This document shows, piece after piece, positions 58,873 through 64,000 of a stretch of 64,000 nucleotides of DNA (position 1 is its first letter; every line of letters begins with the position of its first letter). The stretch is from Aquilonibacter sp963820185. GTDB taxonomy: Bacteria > Vulcanimicrobiota > Vulcanimicrobiia > Vulcanimicrobiales > Vulcanimicrobiaceae. The notes under the pieces are model-generated. The model saw only the letters and a list, made by a program, of their open reading frames with translations. It made no database searches and was not told the origin of the DNA. The stretch covers positions 1-64,000 of the forward strand of contig CAWFYV010000002.1 of NCBI GenBank assembly GCA_963820185.1. The letters run 5' to 3'. Position numbers and translations under genes: made by a program.

Positions 58873-59868
58873 CTATGGGTGCTTTGTCTGCACCGGAGCT
58901 AAGTTGAACTGCCAGTTGAACTTCATCGCGAGACCGGCCGCGCGGAGATTCTCCGGCGGTGCGACCGTATCGCTGCATGTGCATTCCTTGTAGTTCAGGT
59001 TGGTAATGACCACCGAGAAGTTCTTCGTGAACTGCTTGGCGATACCGAAGGTCGTCACGTTGTAGAGATTTTGCGACGCGTTGTTGCGGAAATATTCCGC
59101 GCTGCGCGCGTAGCCGACAAATCCGACGAAGCTCGGGTTCTTTGCGAGGATCGGCGCGGTCGCCGTGATCGAATACGGGAAGATTATCTGGCTACCGGGC
59201 CACGTGCTCAGCCCGTTTGAGTTCGGGTTGTCCGTCGGCGTCGGCGGCACTCCAGGGCGCGGGATATACTGCGCATCGAACGAGGCTGCAAAGAGCGGGC
59301 CGATTCGCGTACGCGGTCCGAATCCGTAGGTTGCACCGACTGCATAGCCGTGCATGTCGCCGACGTTGGGATTCGGCTTGCCCCCTCCGCAAGAAACTTG
59401 GTTCAAGCAGAAGCCGGAGACGAGATAGCGCTCGTGATCCAGGTAATAGAGTCGTCCGGTCAATCCCCGCGCGATGACATAGCTGAATCCGGCTTGGTCG
59501 ATACGGTCGCCGGCGTCGCCGCTGACGAAGCTGCCCATAACTTTGGTACCGGGCACCAGGAAATACGCGCGGTCGAGATTGTAGTCCAGCACGTCGTGCG
59601 TGTAGTAGAGCGCGAAGCGTTTATTGAAACTGTAGTGGAGTCCGTAGTCCAGACGCCAGTCGTGCGCGCCGGGGTTATTGGTTTTGTAGCCGACCGGCAC
59701 CGTTCCGGGCTCGGGTGGCGCAAACGCATCGCCGGCGGTATTCACCCAGTAGACGGGCGCCGTGTTGATCGTGAGCTTCGAAAAGAAGTTATCTGCGAGC
59801 GCCGGGGCGGAGACAGACAGAGCTAGTACCAGCGCGCAAAAAACGCGCCATAGTGGATTGCGGGACAT
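58873..59868 (-). CDS. Outer-membrane beta-barrel protein (DUF3034/porin-like)
   Basis: This is a 331-residue exported protein with signal peptide (WRVFCALVLALSVSAPALA). The mature part shows alternating aromatic strands (LDYGLHYSFNKRFALYYTHDVLDYNLD, GLTGRLYYLDHERYLVSG, TTFGIAKQFTKNFSVVITNLNYKEC) and ends LAMKFNWQFNLAPV. It lies 9 bases upstream of the MFS gene, suggesting a matched outer- and inner-membrane uptake route. The substrate is unknown. Confidence 0.78.
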   Translation of the reverse strand: MSRNPLWRVFCALVLALSVSAPALADNFFSKLTINTAPVYWVNTAGDAFAPPEPGTVPVGYKTNNPGAHDWRLDYGLHYSFNKRFALYYTHDVLDYNLDRAYFLVPGTKVMGSFVSGDAGDRIDQAGFSYVIARGLTGRLYYLDHERYLVSGFCLNQVSCGGGKPNPNVGDMHGYAVGATYGFGPRTRIGPLFAASFDAQYIPRPGVPPTPTDNPNSNGLSTWPGSQIIFPYSITATAPILAKNPSFVGFVGYARSAEYFRNNASQNLYNVTTFGIAKQFTKNFSVVITNLNYKECTCSDTVAPPENLRAAGLAMKFNWQFNLAPVQTKHP

Positions 59869-59905
59869 GGACTCTCCTTAGTATCGTTCCGAGATCGAGA
59901 AAAGC

Positions 59906-60970
59906 TTATGCAAACGTGGGGGACTTACGGGTCAGATTCCCGCGCTGACCAGGGGCGCGGTTCGGCAGCATACCCAGCTCGTCGAGGGTTTCGTCCGTGC
60001 TGTTGTACCATGTGCCAATTTTGTAAATTTCTCGTGCCTCTGCGCCGGTGGCGATGTCACGGCCCAGTTCGCGGGCGATCCGCACCATTTGCTCGACCTG
60101 CTGGACCGACGTGCGACGTTCGCCTTTACGGCCCCACAAGTTGTCCTCGATACCGCAGCGCACGTGCAACCCGAGCGCGATCGCCATCGTCATCATCGGC
60201 GTCACGTGGCGCATGAGCGTTTCGAGCGTCAGCACCGAACCTTCGGGCACGCGGCGGATGAATTCGAACATATCGGCGGGGTGCGTTCCCGACCCGCCGC
60301 CGCCGACGCCGACGTAATTGAGAATCAGCGGACCTTGATACTGCCCGCGGCGGATGAGACGTTCCACCGTTTCCAACTGACCGATGTGCGTCAGCATGAA
60401 GTGCGGCTGGATGTCGCTTTCGCGCAAGCGCTTCAAGTGTTCCAAGTAAAACGACGGCGACGCTTCATAGTACAACTCCTTATAGGCGTTGTAGATCGCC
60501 GGGTTTTCCCACGACGTTCCATCCATGTCGCCGTCGAGCATCAACTCGGTGATGCTGAACTGGCACGTGTTGACGGTAACGGTAACTTGGTCCGGCTTTG
60601 GGGTGAGTTCCGCAAGCATGTGGCGCGTATCGTTATCGAGCCACTTGGCGTTCTTGCCGTCGCCTTCCGGAGCGAATGAAATCGAGCCGCCGACTTGCAG
60701 CACCATTTCGGGCACCGCTTGGCGCAAACGTCCGATCAATTCATTGAACATCGACAGCCGCTTCGAGCCCTTTCCGTCGAGCTCGCGCACGTGAATGTGC
60801 AGAACCGTTGCGCCGGCATTCCAGCAATCGACCGCTTTTTGGACCTGTTGGTCCATGGTCAACGGAATGTCGTCGCTGTCGCCGGGCAACCATTCGGGTC
60901 CATACGGCGCGACTTGAATGACGAGCTTCTCCTGATTTTCAGGAAGCAGCGAGTCGTCAAAAAAATGCAT
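59906..60970 (-). CDS. Beta-keto acid cleavage enzyme (BKACE, DUF849)
   Basis: This is a 354-residue TIM-barrel enzyme. BKACEs condense a beta-keto acid with acetyl-CoA, giving acetoacetate and a new acyl-CoA. Metal and catalytic motifs visible are VLHIHVRELDGKGS, VGGSISFAPEGDG, and GIEDNLWGRKGER near the end. ATG at 60970 has GGAG at good spacing and is preferred to the TTG just before it. It is the first gene of BKACE-OMP-MFS-acyl-CoA ligase-Rieske and faces the AraC regulator. The substrate side chain is undefined. Confidence 0.9.
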   Translation of the reverse strand: MHFFDDSLLPENQEKLVIQVAPYGPEWLPGDSDDIPLTMDQQVQKAVDCWNAGATVLHIHVRELDGKGSKRLSMFNELIGRLRQAVPEMVLQVGGSISFAPEGDGKNAKWLDNDTRHMLAELTPKPDQVTVTVNTCQFSITELMLDGDMDGTSWENPAIYNAYKELYYEASPSFYLEHLKRLRESDIQPHFMLTHIGQLETVERLIRRGQYQGPLILNYVGVGGGGSGTHPADMFEFIRRVPEGSVLTLETLMRHVTPMMTMAIALGLHVRCGIEDNLWGRKGERRTSVQQVEQMVRIARELGRDIATGAEAREIYKIGTWYNSTDETLDELGMLPNRAPGQRGNLTRKSPTFA

Positions 60971-60981
60971 CAAAATCTCCG

Positions 60982-61004
60982 CTCAGATAAAACGCGTATC
61001 TGAG
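60982..61004. promoter_or_regulatory. Inverted repeat in the BKACE leader
   Basis: CTCAGATA-aaacgcg-TATCTGAG is a perfect 8-bp inverted repeat 12 bases before the BKACE start. It could be an operator or leader hairpin. Confidence 0.5.
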
Positions 61005-61037
61005 ACAAAACTAGCTTATGGAGAGCTTAATGCTTTG

Positions 61038-61070
61038 ACATTTTGGGACGCAGTTATTACAATTTGGGAC
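61038..61070. promoter_or_regulatory. Two direct repeats ACAwTTTGGGAC, candidate AraC operator
   Basis: ACATTTTGGGAC (61038-61049) and ACAATTTGGGAC (61059-61070) match at 11 of 12 bases and are 21 bp apart, exactly two helical turns. They lie between the divergent BKACE and AraC genes, directly upstream of the AraC ATG. This is the expected form of an AraC-family binding site. Confidence 0.65.
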
Positions 61071-61075
61071 ACGAC

Positions 61076-62086
61076 ATGCTGCTCTCTAGCGCGGTTCCGG
61101 AGATTCGGAGCGCTTCGCTAGCCGAGTTTTCGACCGTTGCGGCCTCACTCGGACTAGACGCTAGGGCAATGGTGACTGCGATTGGTCTACCAATACGTTG
61201 CTTGACCGACCCAGACCTGCGCATCCCGGCGATCGCCGTGCAAACGCTTCTCGAGGAAGCCGCAGCGCGCGCGAACGTCGACGATGTCGGGATACGGTTA
61301 GCGGAAAAAAACAGTCTCTCAACCCTCGGGCCGCTCGGCCTATTGATGCGTGAACAGCCGACATTGCGCGCTGCGATCGCCGCGCTCAATCAGTATCACG
61401 ATCTCCATACCTCGGCGCTCTCGGTACGGATCGAAGACGAAAGCGACATCGCAATTATCAAGCCCGTACTCGACGTCGGCGGGATCGAGGTAAAGCGTCA
61501 GGTCAACGAACTTGCGCTGGGCGCGCTGTATCGCATCGTCCGCGTATTGCTCGGCGATCGCCGCAAGCCGCAATCCGTATGCTTGATGCGCTCCGTTCCG
61601 GCCAATCGTGACGTCTATCGGCGCGTGTTTGATACGCAGATTCAGTTCGACGCCGACTTCTATGGGATCGTCTGCAGTACGCCGATGCTCGACGCGCCGG
61701 TGCCACATACCGATCCGATCATGGCGCGGTACGTGAAATCGTACGTCGAATCGATCGCATCGAGTCGCAGCACGAGCGCAAGCCGCAAAGTACGCGAGTT
61801 ACTCTACGTGATGATTCCGTCGGGCCGCTGCTCGGCGAGTGACGTCGCGAAAGAACTCGGCGTCGACCGGCGCACGCTGCATCGCCACCTCATCCGGGAG
61901 GGCGAAACATTCTCAGGCATACTGACCAGCACGCGCATTGAGATGGCCAAACGTTTCCTCGAGAACCGCGACCGTTCGCTCACATCGGTCGCTGAGATGC
62001 TCGGGTTCTCGGCGCTCAGCGCGTTCATGCGCTGGTTTCGCACGCACTTCGGCTGCACTGCGACGGCGTGGCGCCTCGCGAATTAA
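61076..62086 (+). CDS. AraC-family transcriptional regulator
   Basis: This is a 336-residue regulator with an N-terminal ligand-binding domain of the Arabinose-bd (OruR/ArgR-like) type (GLDARAMVTAIGLP, LGPLGLLMREQPTLRAAIAAL) and a C-terminal double helix-turn-helix (ASDVAKELGVDRRTLHRHLIREGETFSGIL...SLTSVAEMLGFSALSAFMRWF). ATG at 61076 follows the direct-repeat site. It is divergent from the BKACE operon, which it probably controls, and the repeats just upstream suggest autoregulation. Confidence 0.9.
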   Translation: MLLSSAVPEIRSASLAEFSTVAASLGLDARAMVTAIGLPIRCLTDPDLRIPAIAVQTLLEEAAARANVDDVGIRLAEKNSLSTLGPLGLLMREQPTLRAAIAALNQYHDLHTSALSVRIEDESDIAIIKPVLDVGGIEVKRQVNELALGALYRIVRVLLGDRRKPQSVCLMRSVPANRDVYRRVFDTQIQFDADFYGIVCSTPMLDAPVPHTDPIMARYVKSYVESIASSRSTSASRKVRELLYVMIPSGRCSASDVAKELGVDRRTLHRHLIREGETFSGILTSTRIEMAKRFLENRDRSLTSVAEMLGFSALSAFMRWFRTHFGCTATAWRLAN

Positions 62087-62088
62087 CG

Positions 62089-62496
62089 CTAGGATGTACG
62101 CCCCCAGGCCTGCGCGCCGATTTTCCATTCGTCACGTTGCTTGGAGAACGTGTATGCCAGCGTACCAGTCCTTGCGCTGGTCTGGCCCTTGATCGTCACC
62201 GTAAGCGTGGCCGAAATGACGGCATACGCGTGAGGCCCCTCGACATTCCAGAACCCCAGTTCGTACGCCAGGTGCTCGTAGGTCACGCCGAGATCCTTAC
62301 GCCATTCCTCTACGTCAGCGAGCCAATTGGCCGGTGCGCCTGGGTGCAACCAACGGTAGGGCGCAATGCCGTCGATGATGATCGCGTCTTCGTCAAAGAC
62401 GCTGAGGAAAAGTTCACCGTTTTGCGTGTTGAAGCCGTTGATGTGCTTCTCGATGAGCGTCTGGATTTCAGGCGGCGCGGCAGCAGTCACGATCAT
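62089..62496 (-). CDS. SnoaL-like/NTF2-fold protein
   Basis: This is a 135-residue single NTF2-like domain: IQTLIEKHINGFNTQNGELFLSVFDEDAIIIDG at the start and AYTFSKQRDEWKIGAQAWGRTS at the end. This is typical of SnoaL/DUF4440 proteins. It lies six bases after the DyP gene in the same direction. It might bind a small ligand or act as an isomerase; no catalytic residues can be assigned. Confidence 0.82.
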   Translation of the reverse strand: MIVTAAAPPEIQTLIEKHINGFNTQNGELFLSVFDEDAIIIDGIAPYRWLHPGAPANWLADVEEWRKDLGVTYEHLAYELGFWNVEGPHAYAVISATLTVTIKGQTSARTGTLAYTFSKQRDEWKIGAQAWGRTS

Positions 62497-62502
62497 ACTC
62501 CT

Positions 62503-63831
62503 TTACGGAAGTTCGGCGAGCCAGCGCAACGCGCGCAAGCTCGGCAGAAAACAGTATTCGCCACCGCGCGTGACTACAAATCGCGGCAGGCCTTGCAACG
62601 TGCGTCGCACCGGCCGGCGTGGGATTGCAAAGGTTCCGGCACCGTCGTTTGCGCCGGTCGTGGGATCCTTTTCGTTCGAACCTCCGAAAAACGCACTGTC
62701 GTTCATCCACTCGGACTGTACGAACTCAAACTGTCGTCCAAGGTGCGCGCCGACGAATGCGAACATCAAGCCGCGCTCGGCACCGTCATCGTCTAGCACG
62801 CCGTCAGGAAGAACCGGCCCGTAGGCCGAGCCACGGCGAATCATGCGATGGATGCGCACAACACCCGCGATGTCGGCATCGCGCGGATTCATGCGCCGAA
62901 TGTGACATCCGAGCGGCGTCTTGTAGCCGATCGCGTCGTCGGCCTTGAAGAGAAAGTTGTTGTTGCGTGTGGGATCGTGGCCGGTGGGTACGTCGTCGAC
63001 CGTGGGGCAGAGCGCGAGAGACGCGCCGCTGCGCCAGCGACCCATCATCTTCGCCGCAAGCAACTCCTCATCGTCGGCGTCGCGCGCGATTTCTTTTAAA
63101 TAGCGGCGAAAAGCGGCCACGCGCTGATGCAGTTTGCGAAATACGATATAGCTTCCGTTGCGGCCCAATACCTCCGGCTGCGGTACGATCGGCGTATCGC
63201 TCATCTCGTCCGGATACCCGAGCACGAATTCACCCGGCCGCAGCGGAACTTCGTGCGGATTAGTTCCGGGCACGCCGCTGCCTTCAATCGCCGGATGACT
63301 GATGCCGTCCTTGAAGCCGAAGTGCTCTTTTTCGTCGGCCATCACATGACAGGACTGCCGCCAGATCTCTTCCACCCCGGGAAGCGCTTCAATCGCCTTC
63401 TGTGCACGCGCAACCGCCACTTGGAGTTGCGCGTCGCTGGTAGAAACAGCGGTGAGCACGACGTGAACGTCGGGCGAGCCGAGCGGCGCCTCCCAATTTT
63501 CGGGAGCGCTTTCGCCGACATCGCCGAGCCGCTTTGCACGCGCCGCCATGCCTTCGCGAAACTGCGGCGAAAACGAGTCGAGCGAGGATTGCGGAACGCC
63601 GAGCGCCCGTAAGCCCGAAAAGCTCAACGCCGCGCTCACCCACGTATCTCGTCCTGCGCTCGCGGGATCTGCTGCGGACACAACCGCCGCACTGAGCCGG
63701 CGCATCAACTCGCGCCCCGCAGCGCGGTCATCGATGCGTAGAATCATGTAGTTCGCGTCAAACGGGGACGGACGCGGACGCAGCACGGCAGCCTGAATGT
63801 CTTCGAGCTCGAGCGCGGGCGAAGGAGTCAT
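62503..63831 (-). CDS. Dye-decolorizing (DyP-type) peroxidase
   Basis: This is a 442-residue haem peroxidase. The family motif GxxDG is visible as HFGFKDGISHPAIEG; other typical parts are VLGYPDEMSD, GSYIVFRKLHQRVAAF, and PLGCHIRRMNPRDA. No Tat signal is present and the C-terminus (RWLAELP) does not look like an encapsulin targeting tail, so it is probably cytosolic. Its ATG overlaps the upstream gene's stop (ATGA). Confidence 0.9.
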   Translation of the reverse strand: MTPSPALELEDIQAAVLRPRPSPFDANYMILRIDDRAAGRELMRRLSAAVVSAADPASAGRDTWVSAALSFSGLRALGVPQSSLDSFSPQFREGMAARAKRLGDVGESAPENWEAPLGSPDVHVVLTAVSTSDAQLQVAVARAQKAIEALPGVEEIWRQSCHVMADEKEHFGFKDGISHPAIEGSGVPGTNPHEVPLRPGEFVLGYPDEMSDTPIVPQPEVLGRNGSYIVFRKLHQRVAAFRRYLKEIARDADDEELLAAKMMGRWRSGASLALCPTVDDVPTGHDPTRNNNFLFKADDAIGYKTPLGCHIRRMNPRDADIAGVVRIHRMIRRGSAYGPVLPDGVLDDDGAERGLMFAFVGAHLGRQFEFVQSEWMNDSAFFGGSNEKDPTTGANDGAGTFAIPRRPVRRTLQGLPRFVVTRGGEYCFLPSLRALRWLAELP

Positions 63832-64000
63832 TTCGTTGCGATATTCCGCCAGAAGTTGCGCAGGCTCTCATCGCCACCGAAGAGGTTCACAAAGAGCGTC
63901 GAGTCGGCCATGATGATGTCGCCCGCGCGCTCGCCCGACGGCGGCATCCACAGGAACATGTTGAACTCCGTGTTGCCGGCAGCCGTGAACGGATGCGGAC
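63828..64000 (-). CDS. Partial hypothetical gene upstream of DyP
   Basis: These are the last 56 codons of a gene that continues beyond the window. The visible C-terminus includes PHPFTAAGNTEFNMFLWMPP, then GERAGDIIMADSTLFVNLFG and DESLRNFWRNIATK. The stop overlaps the DyP start (ATGA), so the two are translationally coupled. No family is recognised from this fragment. Confidence 0.6.
   Translation of the reverse strand, partial: PHPFTAAGNTEFNMFLWMPPSGERAGDIIMADSTLFVNLFGGDESLRNFWRNIATK

Noticed and set aside
62503..63831. DyP peroxidase as encapsulin cargo.
   Set aside because: The C-terminus ends RALRWLAELP, without the Gly/Leu/Ile-rich targeting tail, and no encapsulin gene is in the window.
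1..64000. CRISPR arrays, insertion sequences, prophage genes, toxin-antitoxin pairs or integrases.
   Set aside because: No regularly spaced repeats, no transposase or integrase motifs and no phage structural genes were seen on either strand.

Overview
The window is dense, GC-rich bacterial chromosome (roughly 60% GC by eye) with short intergenic gaps and many ATGA/GTGA start-stop overlaps. It probably comes from a diderm: there are two outer-membrane-barrel-like proteins, many signal peptides and lipoproteins, and a coproheme decarboxylase of the ChdC/HemQ type. This gene mix (HemQ, sedolisin, DUF5679 zinc ribbon, DUF1800/DUF1501 pair, BKACE cluster) would fit an uncultured soil lineage such as Eremiobacterota (WPS-2). 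That assignment is inference and needs marker-gene placement. No phage, transposase, CRISPR array or integrase was seen.

Layout. 1-5 kb: a frame-disrupted comM end, small secreted proteins, then a leftward operon nrdR-dut-panE-chdC driven by a promoter carrying two NrdR-box-like sites. 5.7-9 kb: a DUF5679 zinc ribbon, then rightward dprA-rlmH-argS. 9-15 kb: leftward sedolisin, AI-2E-family permease, GNAT and the pyrimidine operon pyrK-pyrD-pyrF-pyrE. 15-20.5 kb: an orphan 46-aa gene, then a tightly overlapping rightward signalling operon (ECF sigma, membrane anti-sigma candidate, OmpR regulator, histidine kinase, beta-helix surface protein). 20.5-24.4 kb: leftward DUF1800-DUF1501-MBL-GNAT. 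24.4-34.8 kb: a leucine/isovalerate degradation set (mccB; then enoyl-CoA hydratase, mccA and HMG-CoA lyase) split by a leftward block with a YedY-like molybdoprotein and its cytochrome b. 34.8-40.3 kb: glycosyltransferase, HdeD, purE-purK, a GH5-like hydrolase and an SDR. 40.3-43.1 kb: a complete zur-znuA-znuC-znuB zinc uptake operon with a candidate operator. 43-52 kb: secreted and low-complexity proteins, tRNA-Ala(CGC), a CuA-domain protein and a DEAD-box helicase. 52.3-62.1 kb: an accessory catabolic region with a frame-disrupted AraC gene, quinone oxidoreductase, TauD-type dioxygenase, Rieske ferredoxin, acyl-CoA ligase, MFS transporter, outer-membrane protein and BKACE, plus a second, intact AraC regulator. 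62-64 kb: an NTF2-like protein, a DyP peroxidase and a partial upstream gene.

How the genes work together. The 53.7-62 kb block looks like one catabolic unit: outer-membrane and MFS uptake, CoA activation, Fe(II)/2OG and ferredoxin-linked oxidation, and a beta-keto-acid cleavage step, under AraC control. Two 12-bp direct repeats 21 bp apart sit between the intact AraC gene and the BKACE gene. This is the best candidate here for an undescribed pathway, although every component belongs to a known family.

A caution: comM and the first AraC gene each carry three net +1 frame changes, and two other genes show possible +1 shifts at their ends. This insertion-only pattern looks as much like sequencing or assembly error as like gene decay.
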